A stretch of DNA of 64,000 bases from Zhengitettix transpicula (taxonomy: Eukaryota; Arthropoda; Insecta; Orthoptera; Tetrigidae): assembly GCA_037074705.1 (NCBI GenBank), contig CM073592.1, forward strand, positions 57,401,129 through 57,465,128, in the 5' to 3' direction. The notes below the pieces were generated by a model, which did no database searches, was not told the origin of the DNA, and saw only the letters and a program-made list of their open reading frames with translations. Position numbers and translations under genes: made by a program. Positions 12,029 through 23,409 of this stretch are shown here, piece by piece (positions within the stretch are counted from its first letter, which is position 1; each line of letters starts with the position of its first letter).

Positions 12029-15000
12029 TTACGTTAATCTCTAAACGCGTGGACAGATTGCAACAAAATTGGTACACATATTCTTCAAACGACGAGAAAC
12101 GGTACCGTGGAGGGTAGAAACCTGTAGCATAAAGGTGGAAAGAATTGTATTTAAAAAATGTGATCATTTTGTGTTAAATTACTGCGCGTCAAGAAATCAT
12201 GACGTCAGAGCACACGCGAGAGAGACGTTACTCCGCGACGATGCTACACAACAATTCGTAGTTCAATAAATGAGAAATAATTTAACTGAATAAAAAATAT
12301 AATTTTATCCAGCAATATCAAACGAATGATTATAAAAGGCAATACGAAAGATTATGGGATATTTGGAACTAATTTTCTTTTAAATAACATGACTTTTAAA
12401 TGATTGACATGGCATAAATATAGCACGTACCATGATTTTTCCCAATTTTGTAAGTACTGGAGGAGACATAGAATGATGGTAAAATTAAGACCTAATATTT
12501 GTTAATAATTATAATTTACTACTAGATTTTTGATGTGCTAAAACTGACGAATTATTTCAAGAGAGAATCTTGAAAATATTTGGTTATATGTGTATATAAT
12601 TATAATTTCACATATTTGATTGTAAATATGTAAAGAATGTTAGTAATTCAGTCATCTGCAAATAATTTAATATTTGAGTACATTCCCGTCGTTAGATCGT
12701 TCATTAAAGCTAGGAACATTAACGGATTGCACATAGAAACTATAAGAGTTATTGACTGACCATTTAGCATGATTTCAAGCTTAAATAAACAGATTCCGAA
12801 AATCGGAAAGACTTGAGCGAAGTGAAATTTTGCTCGCACTCTTCAAGTGAATCCCGCGGTAGCTCAGAAGTACGTACATTTGACTTGGTAAGTTGAGAAA
12901 CAGACACGTTTCAAAGAGATATAAAATCCGGGTAATATATTCATGTATGTATATTCTGCAGCAAAGTTCCGAAAGAATTCTTGCTAAGCTACTTTTCACT
13001 TGCAGCACATGCCAAAGCGAATCTCTTTTTGCAACCAGGTGTTATGACTGTTTCTACTCATTTCCCTTCTCAAAACTCTGAAGCGACGTGTGTTTGGACA
13101 CGAAAATGTAATAATCTTTATTATTTTGATTACGAATATTTGTGAAAAGGACCTCGTACCATTACGCTTCCGGTAATTTGATTCTGGTAAATATGATTTT
13201 AATATGTATGCGACAGAGGGACAATAAGGCGACAATAGTTGTAACTTTATACCAACTAGAATAAATTCTCTTGGCTGTTCACGGTGAAGCGAAATGAAAG
13301 CTTGCTATGTTGAGAGTAATAACATGAAATGGCGGTAATTGGATGTTACAGACTTCTGGTAATTACAGAAGTTGTAGGAAATGACGCATAATTGAGGATT
13401 TAAGAGCCAAAGCAGGATAGCGAGAAACCTAGCTTTAATTGGCAGGCTGAAATTCCAATTTGTGGGAATAAATAGCTTAGTTAGAGATAATGGTTTCATT
13501 CAGGTAGTCGAAACTCCAACGCGTAAGCAAAATATATTATATGCGCCATCTCTGGTCGGAGGAGAGCTTATTTCTACGACGTCCTGCTAGAGTTTCTGGG
13601 TGTGGTGGAAACTGTATCCTAATGGATTTGTGATCCTACCGTATAATAAGGTATTATTACAAACAAGAAACATTAAAGGATAAAAAATTAAACTCAACTA
13701 CTTTAGAAAATATTATCATTGTTTCCAACATGAAACGCCGAAATAATATTCTTGAAATTTTTACCAGTATTTAACAAATATAACAGCTCAGGAAATGAAT
13801 ATGGAAAAAGTGATAGTAGAGGAAAAATTAAAACTACGTAAAAACAGGATACTACAAAATATCTCTCTATAAACTATGAAAATTAAAGGTAAGTCTATCG
13901 TTACGCATGAAACATTCTGGACTATGTTTTCAGTTACTCGAACTAACCGAATTTTGAATCAGTTAAATGGAAAAAAAATGTATATATTAACTTACTATAA
14001 AATAAACTAATCTCGCCATAATGAACGATAAATATTAAATAATTAGTAATCGAAATATAAAGTCCTAGATACTGATATTTGAAGTCTGAAATTTTCAAAG
14101 AAATAATTTGTTTGCAAAAATCAAGGTGATTCCGCTTACCTCACGAAAATTTGGGACAAAGAAAGATGTAGTGATATTTTATGTTATTAAAAATATTTAT
14201 AGAATCCGGAAAGGCTGAATACTTGTATTGAGTAATATTTTGTTGGGTTAATTTAAGGAATAAAAGTTGATTATCTTTGACTTTATTTTTCTCAATTTGA
14301 GGTGTACCTGATACATACTATTTATATCCTGGAATGCACTATAGTCGGGAAATTATTTATATGAGGAAATATACCCAGATATGAGACAGGCAAAGAGGGC
14401 CAAGGTCGTCCCGCAACGTAAATGCCAAAGTTCAATTCCCTGGGTTACACAAATCGAGCGTTCGTCAAATCAAGTATTGATAGAATTAATGGCCTAAGTC
14501 CCTTGCTGGAAACTTTAATGACAATGCTATAAAAACTGTCAGCCAACCAATTACCTCATTTCGAGAGAAAAAAAAAATTGTTTGTACACGATCGAACATC
14601 AAAAAGTAACATGGAAACCGGATATTATGTGTTGGAAAAAACGACTCAAGTGAATTATGTATTAAGAAATAAAAAATTATATGAAGTTAAATGGAAAAAT
14701 ATCTGTAAAGTTTAATTGGCAGCGATAAAGAGCACGACTTTAATATGGCATATTCGACAAAAGAGTTAAAAAAATATAAGTCGGAAAGATGTTAAAAATT
14801 AACCTAAGGAAACCTTTGGCTTTAAATGTCTTGAAGGGGTTTCGAATCGTCGGTTGAAAATCATCAAATATAAGTTGAAAAGAGTATTAAGAAAGAAACA
14901 CTGGTTACAGGAAAATGGTGATACCTTTTTACCCTTCGGAAGAAACCAAAACAATCCCTTGCAAAATATATGAAGGAGAGAAGCTAAATTTGTGAATCTA

Positions 15001-16571
15001 ATAATTTTACTTAATAAAAAGTACACAAATCATGAAATAGTTAATGAAGGCAAAAATATTTTAAGGGACTAGTTTCAATATTAAAAAAATATGGATATTA
15101 GAACAATATTAAAGTATACATACGTCCTCAAATTTTAATGGCTAGAAATATTTATTTAACTGTAGCAATATAGAATTGGAAAAATAAATTATGGTCCCTT
15201 ACAATAAAGTGTGGAATTTAGTTAGTATAATTATCAGAATTGTGGAGTTAAATGTCTTAAATAAGTGTTAGATGCAGGGCTGCGTTATAGTGTAAATTAT
15301 GAACTGACTGCGTCTGAAAATATAGTCAAATCTTTTTCAAGAAATTAATTCCTGATATTATTATTACTCATAATAATGGTCAATTGAGTATGTTTTTCAT
15401 GAGCAAAACAATTTAACATTTTTACACGACAATAAAAAATAAATTTTTCTTTTAATGATTACTTCTCGGAATTTAATTTTGTTTATATTTACAAATAAAC
15501 ATTAAACTAGTATTATCACAAATATAAATTACGTTTAAAAGGGTCTGCCTTAGCTTCACAATTTTTTACTTTACTGTCTCTATTTTCCAAGATTACAGTG
15601 CTATCCTAATTAAAATCTGAAGCAATTAAGGTTAGATAGTAGTAGTCCGTGAAAAAATAACTCCTAGCCTCTGCCTAGCTCATCTTTTTTTCTACTGCTG
15701 CATTCGACCACATGGCTGCCGCAGATACGAGATTAAATATTCTCTCGTACAAATTTTGTTTAATTATTGGGTCGTGAAATAGACATAAACAGCAAAATTT
15801 TCATATATTTATTCAATCTTGTGTTTTGTTATATAATGAACACGTCAATGATTTATATTGATACATGTTTGCTGAATTAAAGCCATCATGTTATTGTGTG
15901 TATTTAAAGTAATGAATTCTTTTCTCAGCCTATTTTCTGTCGTTGATTAGCAACGAAATTTTAAATTTACAATTACAATATCAATTAATAAATCCTAAAA
16001 ATTGTTGGGTTTGGTAAATATTCTGTTTTGTCGGAACCCTACTTGAAGCGTAACACATAATATTTCATAATCCATTTATAGTATGATATTACATAATATT
16101 CCGTAGGTTCTATAGAGAATCTGAGTTTCAATGATGAGGAATGTGTCATGCATTCTACATAATTACAATAGTATCTTATAATTACGAATATACATAATAT
16201 ATTTATTTTAAATTGGATATAATTTAAAATTAAACTAATAGTCAGTTCGGTAATTGAATAAATGAATTGGCTGAGAAAAACACTGTTAGTTCCTTTTCGA
16301 ATTTGATTTTCTTATAATTTAAGTGTTTATTGTTGTTGTTAAATAAATAAATATCATTATAATGGACTCATTCCTATGTAGTTAATATTGATTAATCGTG
16401 TTTGTAGAAGTTGTTCTTGCATTGAAATTGTGAACGTTTGAGTTTTTCACGAAGAAATGTCTGTTACTTATCACAAACAAAAATAAAGATAGTATGGTGG
16501 CATGTCAGAGTAAGAATGCCGAATTTCGTGAAGAGATCCTTGCAAGATGTTATTGAAGAAACTTGACATAT
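12021..16571. other. AT-rich non-coding stretch
   Basis: No gene was recognised. At 12037-12083 a segment (CTAAACGCGTGGACAGATTG then CAACAAAATTGGTACACAT) resembles a motif I associate with dispersed insect transposable elements, but I cannot assign it. A GC-richer patch follows to about 12250. The remainder (12260-16570) shows only AT-rich sequence and short chance open frames. Confidence 0.4.
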
Positions 16572-16580
16572 AAGTCTTAA
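16572..16580. repeat. SINE target-site duplication, left
   Basis: AAGTCTTAA at 16572-16580 is repeated exactly at 16742-16750, directly flanking the SINE. Confidence 0.8.
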
Positions 16581-16741
16581 TCCTCCTGTGGCGTCCCGCG
16601 TTCGAATCCTGGTGAGGACGTGGATGTTTCTGTGCATGAGAGAAACGTCAAATCAGTCCCCCGACAAGGAAAACTGAGTTCCCATACTGAGTCGCTAATA
16701 ACCAGAGCTGTTGATGCGACCGTAAATAAATCAATATAAAA
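16581..16741 (+). mobile_element. tRNA-related SINE, 161 bp
   Basis: The element contains a Pol III B-box match, GTTCGAATCC (16600-16609), near its 5' end. It then has a non-tRNA body and an A-rich 3' end (AAATAAATCAATATAAAAAA). It is bracketed by an exact 9-bp direct repeat. No full A box precedes the B box, so the copy is probably 5'-truncated within the tRNA-like head. Such elements are copied by LINE enzymes; this one carries no protein. Confidence 0.75.
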
Positions 16742-16750
16742 AAGTCTTAA

Positions 16751-17059
16751 CATTCCATTCCTGAAGAATAAAGTTTTTTCTTTCTCTGAAGAATTACCGC
16801 AAAAAAAATTTCATATGACAATAACTACGAAAAATATGCAAAGAAAACTAACTTTATGATGTTGAGATCACTGAATTGTGATTATATTCTAACAGAAAAT
16901 GTGGCCGAGCTTTATTTGGCTGCAAGCGTATTATTGTGAAATTTCCAATATAATTCTGTCAACAGACAATCGTACGGATTTTGATCTATAAAATTCGTAA
17001 ATTTTATAATTTTTTTCTCCTATTTCTATAGAAGTATGTAACATATTTTTATTTGAACT
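16751..17059. other. AT-rich non-coding stretch, nothing recognised
   Basis: Short unique-looking sequence between the SINE and the reverse-transcriptase remnant. No features were seen. Confidence 0.4.
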
Positions 17060-17275
17060 TGCAAAAAAATGTTTTTTACAATTAATTGATAATCAAGAGT
17101 AGTAGATGATTGAATGCACTATTGGCTACTTCTTCTAATGTCTCGTGTTTATTTTTTTTTAAAATGCTCGAGTCGTCAGGAAACAGAATAAGAAGTTATA
17201 GTTTTTGGTAGGACATTTACGTATATCAGGAAGAACAATGGTCCCAGAATAGAACCTTGTGGAACCACTGTCTTT
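17060..17275 (-). pseudogene. non-LTR retrotransposon reverse transcriptase remnant
   Basis: Translating the minus strand gives VVPQGSILGPLFFLIYVN (17210-17270), the conserved PQGSxLGPLLF...Y block of LINE reverse transcriptases. After a frameshift comes ILFPDDSSIL (about 17160-17190), the position of the catalytic F/Y-A-D-D motif with Ala changed to Pro, then HETLEEVANSAFNHLL (about 17105-17150), a typical downstream helix. Three reading frames and a stop are involved, so it is a decayed fragment. No element ends were found. Clade assignment is not possible from this length. Confidence 0.75.
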
Positions 17276-20200
17276 ATTTGTCCACACTACGGACGAAAAG
17301 TTTTACCAAACCAAGTTTGAAGGAATTAGAGCTATTGCATTATGTTATGATATTATTGAGATTTGGGAAACTTGCATTTATTCACGTTATATGCTGATCA
17401 AATCTTGCGCTAAACAAACTTTACTATAATTTGTTGTAATATTTCCTCATTTAAAATTGTCCTGGTATCTGAAACGTACATGAGACAGGAAGAAGAAGAA
17501 TTCCATCCCTATCATAAAATTCCTCCAAAGTTTATTTTTAAAATATAATTTCATTTTTAAGTACACGAGGAGGCATAAATAAATTCAGCAACTGTCTGTT
17601 TTTCTTCAAACTTTTAGAGCTCATTTTCAATGCGAATAAAATTATTTCTATACATATTAAATTTCCTTTTGCTTTCTGTTCATTTCCTTGATCGTTAGTT
17701 TCATGTACTTTTCAGATCCCTGACCCGTTCCTATTTGTCTGATATTTTTATCTTAATTTCTAATTACTATTTATTAGTGCTCCCAAATTTCTATAAAGCG
17801 TTTTGTTTGCAGTAATGACTCCGTTTGACGACAAGCGGGAGGCAGGCAGACATGAAAGGAGACGTGACGAATCAGAGGCGCCGTCGCAATAGCTGGCAAA
17901 ACTTGGAAGGCGGCGCCCCGTACATTAGCGATAGCGTCAAAGGCTTTAAACCGCACAACTGCCTGCTTATTCGCAATACTCTGAATGGGAGAGTTTGCTA
18001 GGACAGTTACAGACGCTTTCCGTCTACATTCGTATCCCGAGTAACCTAAAGATGGGCGATGTTTCCTTTGGAATACGCGTCTCGGCCTGAAATTTTATTA
18101 CTAACTTCAACAACATACTAATTAAACAAATGGGTGTTTCATAAGTCCAATGTAAATGTTAAAATAGAAATAAAATAGCCACTATGATTAAACAGATTTA
18201 GTATTTGTTAGTAGGGCCCATGATTGCTTGCGACAATCCAGTTATAAACAAAACAAAGACCCCAACTTTCCTCTACTGCTGCTGATGAATAATTTTTTTT
18301 CTACTTTGACGTTGTCAGAAAGTCGAAACATCTCTTTGTAAAGTCATGTCACACTAATGTGGGATAGCCTTTAAGAAATTACTTCTCTCTGATGAAATCT
18401 TATAACATTCTATAACTGCCTTCACCTATATATTTATCGCGCAAAATTTTCAACTTACCAGAGATCACGTGCTACATTAAGAAGTAGGAACGACGGTTAT
18501 TATTGCAAAACTATTCACAAAGAAACAAACGAGAACCATCTTTGAAACCATTAACATTTGAATAGTTTCTTCAACGGAATTCATGATTTTATGACGAGGA
18601 ATTTGAATCTCTAGCGAATAGATAATTGCAATACTGTGAAGTTTGCAACTGAGAGACTTCCAAAACTTTATATGAAAAGACCTTTTAAAACTAAAATTGT
18701 GAAGAAAACTTAAAAAACCTTATAGGTTTTACTCAAGATTCTGGTGCCGATCTATGTTGTAATATTAAAAAATAATGTGAGAGGGTGCTATTATTGTAAT
18801 TTAAATGATTCATTTCGGAATTTTAAACTTTATTTCATGAAGTTTTGAATAATTAATTGAATAAAAAAATTAATACTGAAAAATGACACAATAATTACTA
18901 AAGTAATTATAAAAAACATTAAAAAATTATATTGTATCTCTAAAATCTGTAGGATTTTAGAGAAATGAAAATTTTTGTCACTAGATTTTCGAGATAAAGA
19001 GAAATTTATATATAACACTGCAAATTTATAATATTTATAAGCTTGTTAATTTATTTTTGATGTAACGCGTATATGAAAGTCCATATTACATCTTAAAATA
19101 TTTCATATTGAATCTACTACGGCTTTCGTATTCTCTTTGAAGTGACTTCGTTGTCACACGGCGGTTTATTTGATCTGGTAGGTATTCAGATTCAACGCCT
19201 GCATTGTTCATCGGCATAACTTTAAGGTACGAAAGGAAAACAAAAGTCCTCTTTGATCTTCAGTTTTAAAGCGGATATCATCCACTAACTTTAATTTTGC
19301 CTGCTCCTATTTCTGCTCCAATTTATCGATCCACTCTGAACACTAACTACTTTCTTGTATTTTGAAGAACCGCAACTCGACTTCCATACATCTACTGACT
19401 TATTTACATATGTTGTAAGAATATAAATATGGAAAAATGACACGTCGTTGTAAAATGTTTAACGTAACCTAGTGTCGTGTCTGAATACCAGTAGAAACTG
19501 ATCTGCGGTTTATTTCGCCACTGAAAGACCACAGTTGTGCGATGGACGTTTCTTGCGACAAGGTCAAAAAATACACTAAATAATCGTATCGGACCCCATT
19601 ACGAATTAATTTACAGATTACAATACATTATATATAGGACTCAATATATTATGAAGCAAAATATGCAGAATTTATTTTTTGGCTTAAAAGCAAAGGACCA
19701 ATGATCAGCCGAACAATTTAAAATAACTTAAAATCAGTACGGAATCACGTTTATTTTACTAATTCAGAAAAAAATAAAAATAGTCTGATGAATTTCTTGT
19801 TTCTTGTGTGTGAAAAACTGGCTTGAACATTAAAAAAACCTCGTTTTATCATCGAGTCACCAAAGAGGAACATTTTGTCAGCAACGCAATACATTTGAAT
19901 TAGCAAGAATACTGTTGGCTTGTTATTCAGCACCTGTCCCCTGGCGCTTGTATCCCATCGTGTTTGTAATACACACGACAGACCCACTGCTGCAAATGCT
20001 TCCCCAATCAATCCCCGAGTCTCAGCTCTGCTAGACCGGATCGCTCTAATTCGAGCTAGGCCGCATGTGTCACATACCGGGTTAAACTTGCTGAATGTGC
20101 GCGTAATGAAGCAATTAGCAGCCCCTCCCTTTTGAAAGAGCACGGCGTGCGAGTTCGGTTAAGCCGTTAGCCAATCGGGCCAGATTTATTGAACGACTGT

Positions 20201-21250
20201 GTGAAATGTGCCAGCAGAAAGAACCGCTACCTGTGCGCACTCCCGCGGACAAATAAATCAGACGGTTCGTTTTTATCCGTACGGGGGGAAAAAAACTCGC
20301 GAGAAATATGAAATAAAATAGAAATCGGCTCTAACTTAGGCGGGTCGCAGATGAATGACACAAAGAGGTATAAATGATCGTGGTTCCATGGATCATTCAA
20401 CATCCTTTGTCTTTGTGAAACGGCCGAAAAACGTGACTTGCTACAAAATGGAAGATACAACTCGGTGAACGTGCAAAATTGATTACATCGAATCGCTGAA
20501 ATGTAGGTCCCTCTAAAATTAATCAATGTGTTTTTTGTTGAGAGTTTTACTAGTTTTATTTCTAAATAAATATTATTAACAACGAATGCCCTGAATTGTG
20601 ATTATATTATTTAATTCTGACATTCAGAGGCGGAAAGAGCAACGAGATGCTTTATTACACGACACGTTGTTCAAAAAACTAATAATGAGACGGATGCTGT
20701 CACTGAGGAACTATTTTCCTTGTTGTTTTCAGTGTCCGACTTTGAGCTGTATTGTTGAAGGACTCGGTAACAATAGGTGAGCAGTTAATGTTACCATGTT
20801 TACACGCTACTACGGAATAAATACTATAAGACCATTGATATTAACATCAGCCTTCCCATTAATCTAAAAAAATTCGGCAACATAAATTGTTATTGGAAAC
20901 TTGCTATAAATATGAGCCATAGTCTCCAAAATAAACTCGGCGATATAAAGGATTTATTTTTCAACAGTGAAAGAGGTACAAGCGAAAATGGCGGATTTAC
21001 GCAGTCTGACTGAAAGCGACGGTCAGGAATGTTTCAAGCAGTGAAAGTGTGTGGACTGGTTGGGATCCTGCTTTGAATTCAACGAACAGAAAATGTATAT
21101 AATAAATTATTAAAAATTATCAGCGTCGGTATCGTTAATTTTTTTAGCCACTAATATATTGTAAGTCACAAATACATACAATGATATATATAATTATTTC
21201 TAACTAATTTATATATATATAAATAAATAAAAATAAATAAATATATATAT
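17276..21250. other. non-coding stretch with GC-richer islands
   Basis: Mostly AT-rich. Islands at about 17810-18070 and 19910-20250 are GC-richer, with no recognised protein. The second contains GCAATTAGC and GCCAATC-type factor sites and could be a conserved regulatory element. A 130-codon minus-strand frame (19751-20143) overlaps the second island but shows no domain. Towards 21200 the sequence becomes TA/AAAT repeats. Confidence 0.4.
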
Positions 21251-21474
21251 TGTAATAATCTAATAGAAGCTAATTTCAATTAATTTAAAGAATTTACCTC
21301 ACGTGAAGCGTCGTTTAGGTAATAATTAAATGGAAGGGAAGGCGTTTTTTTCATTAAATGAAAAGATAATCAATTAACAAACAAAATATTTATTTATTTT
21401 GTGGCAATAACTCAAAAACAATTACAAATTAAAATTTTAGATCTCAGGGTCTCTACTGGGTTTGATAATGGACA

Positions 21475-22659
21475 CAACAAGTTGTTTCAAAAAAACTAAT
21501 TAACACACAGTTTATAATTCACCTAGACAATATGTCGATTGGAAGAAATAGATATATTTATTCACCATTAGCCCTTTAAAGAGGAAATAGGATTCGTCAC
21601 AAATGTACAGTAGATAAATTACATAAAAACATATAATACACAAAAACACACACAAAAATTCATATCTGTTTACATTTGTCTAGTCACTACAATCATACAC
21701 GCTATCTTTAGGAAACACGCACACGACACTAATCACTTCCTGGTATTAACCTCCTGTCGCTAGGTACGGAGGGATGTCGTCTTGGATATTTACTAAAACA
21801 GAAAACAGAGGCAGGAAAACAGAACCAAAAGGGGAAAACTGGACAAACTATTTACATATTTATAGCCTATTCAATGAATGTGAGACCGATTCAAAAATTC
21901 GTGTACGGAGTAATAAGTTTCATTTACAAGGAACGTTTTACTCTCCTTGACGAATTAGTTGTAGTTGTTGATGTTCTTTACATGTTCAGGAAGGCTGTTA
22001 AATAGTGCGATACTCATAGAGACTGAGGCTGTGCTTGTCAGACCTGAGAACTGAACGGATCCTCCATGGTTGTCAAAGGTTCATGTTGCGTTTAAGAAAT
22101 TTTAGTATTTCTAATATGTAAGCGCTAGGTAGAGTCAGAATATGAAGTCTTTTGAACAGAGGTCTGCAGCTTTCTCTAGCATCTGAACCTCATGTAATTC
22201 TAATGGCTCGTTTTTGCAGTTTGAGAACATCCACACTACGAGAACAATTGCCCCTGTTGGCAATTCCGTAACACATATGTGAATGAAAGTAGGCAAAATA
22301 GACTAGTGAAGCTGTTTTTGTATCAACTTGTTGCGTCAATAGTCTCAATGAGTAACAAACAGAACTAAGTTTGCGCACGAGGCGATCAATGTGCAAGTTC
22401 CATTTTAATTTACTATCGACCTGCAAGCCGAGGAAAGTCGCATGATCAGCGAACTTATCCGTTACGATATTGTTGGTTTCTGTTGTAAAACGAACTAACT
22501 TAGTTTTCTGTACATTGAGCGTTAATTTATTGGCGGCGAACCAAGCATTTAGGTTTCTAGATGCAGTCTCAATCTTCGCAATGAGATTATTTAAATCAAT
22601 GTCCGTAATTAACAAATTACTGTCATCTGCGTATAAGATAGATTTTATAGGGCCCATAT
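21475..22659 (-). mobile_element. 5'-truncated LINE fragment nested in solo LTR A
   Basis: A minus-strand reverse-transcriptase segment plus its 3' untranslated part has landed inside the LTR. The 5' break is sharp at about 22659. The 3' limit is less certain. An exact 9-bp repeat AAATTAAAA at 21426-21434 and 22660-22668 would place it at 21435. However, 21440-21472 matches LTR sequence also seen in copies C and D, which argues for a limit near 21475. No long A tail is visible. Confidence 0.6.
22070..22657 (-). pseudogene. LINE reverse transcriptase C-terminal half
   Basis: An open minus-strand frame of 155 codons (22657-22190) begins just before the palm motif YADDSNLL (residues about 10-17), whose two Asp residues are the polymerase catalytic pair. 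It continues through WFAANKLTLNVQKTK, FLGLQVDSKLKWNLHID and the thumb region ending LQKRAIRIT. After a stop at 22187-22189 the same frame goes on with SCRPLFKRLHILTLPS (about 22110-22165), the usual end of Jockey/CR1-like ORF2 proteins, then further stops. The fingers region and endonuclease are missing, so it cannot work. Clade is inferred from general resemblance only. Confidence 0.85.
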
Positions 22660-23386
22660 AAATTAAAAGAAAAGAAATGAACTCTGATTGACAATTAAAA
22701 TAGAACGAAATCTGACTTCTATCCTTTAATTACGTTTACATAAATCAATATTTTTGTATTTTGTTACTCACATCTGTCCAGCTGTTTCCAGCATTCCTTT
22801 TGTTTTCGGGAGTACACTATTGTAAAAATTTTACACTGATTCTAATATTGGTTCACAGATTTTACACTCTTGAAGTCCACCTTGATAGGCTTCCAGGACC
22901 TCGGATGATCCTCATTTTTGTCAGGTATCTGATAACTGCTTGCCTTATATGAATCCTGTGATTCATAGATTTGCTAGTCTTTTTACCGCTTGGGACTTAA
23001 ACTGCAACTTTACTATTCCTGGCTGGCTACAGACGTAAACACTGCACTCTTTTCCTGGCTGCTGATAGACGTAAAAACTGCTAACTTAGCGATATTTACG
23101 GGATAATACTTCCGTGAATGTTTTTTACTTTGTCTTAAACTCACAACTTTGTTTAATAATACATTAAACAACTGCTAGTTTCTGCTCTCTAAAATCATTT
23201 GTTCATTCCTCCGAAATGTCCCGTCACCAACTGAACTGTCGTAGTCTCGAGTTTTAGCGTGCATACGCCATTTTTGACTTTCCGACAAAGTGACAGAGCT
23301 TGGCTCCATTGTCGCTTTGGAAACTCCTGCCGCTACAATTAAATTTTATGTACAAACAATTAATGTCCTAATTAATTGGCATTACA

Positions 23387-23409
23387 ATATATATATATAT
23401 ATATATATA
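23387..23409. repeat. (AT)n microsatellite
   Basis: A run of AT units immediately beyond solo LTR A. It matches the AT run at its left side, consistent with insertion into a TA repeat. Confidence 0.85.

Larger units (their letters stand above)
21251..23386 (-). mobile_element. solo LTR, copy A, interrupted by a LINE fragment
   Basis: The block starts TGTAATAA and ends GGCATTACA on the plus strand (TG...CA on either strand). It is flanked by ATAT (21247-21250 and 23387-23390) within TA repeats. Its right part matches copy B (51219-51991), for example around ATACTTCCGTGAATGTTTT (23107 on) and the final TTAATTGGCATTACA. Read on the minus strand it also shares TATCAAACCCAG...GACCCTGAGATC (21440-21470) with copy D at 29815-29840. 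Without the inserted LINE it would be about 950 bp, similar to copies C and D. Orientation is taken as minus because an initiator-like TCAGTTGG and the AATAAA signals follow in that order. Confidence 0.62.

Noticed and set aside
11574..12044. 156-codon open frame over the GC-rich block
   Set aside because: It runs into the AT microsatellite (translated as Ile-Tyr repeats) and overlaps open frames on the other strand, so it is an effect of base composition inside an LTR-like insertion.
13535..13565. GCGCCATCTCTGG, resembling a CTCF insulator site
   Set aside because: The spacing is one base short of the CTCF consensus and only one site was seen.
19751..20143. 130-codon minus-strand frame
   Set aside because: No known motif; it spans a GC-richer island and then AT-rich DNA without a change in codon character. 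No splice or promoter support.
20984..21046. Short frame MADLRSLTESDGQECFKQ with a good start context
   Set aside because: Only 18 codons to the stop, and no convincing donor site within it. It is not supported as an exon.
21426..22668. 9-bp direct repeat AAATTAAAA taken as the LINE target duplication
   Set aside because: Not fully accepted: sequence between 21435 and 21472 matches LTR copies C and D, so the true 3' boundary is probably nearer 21475 and the repeat may be coincidental.
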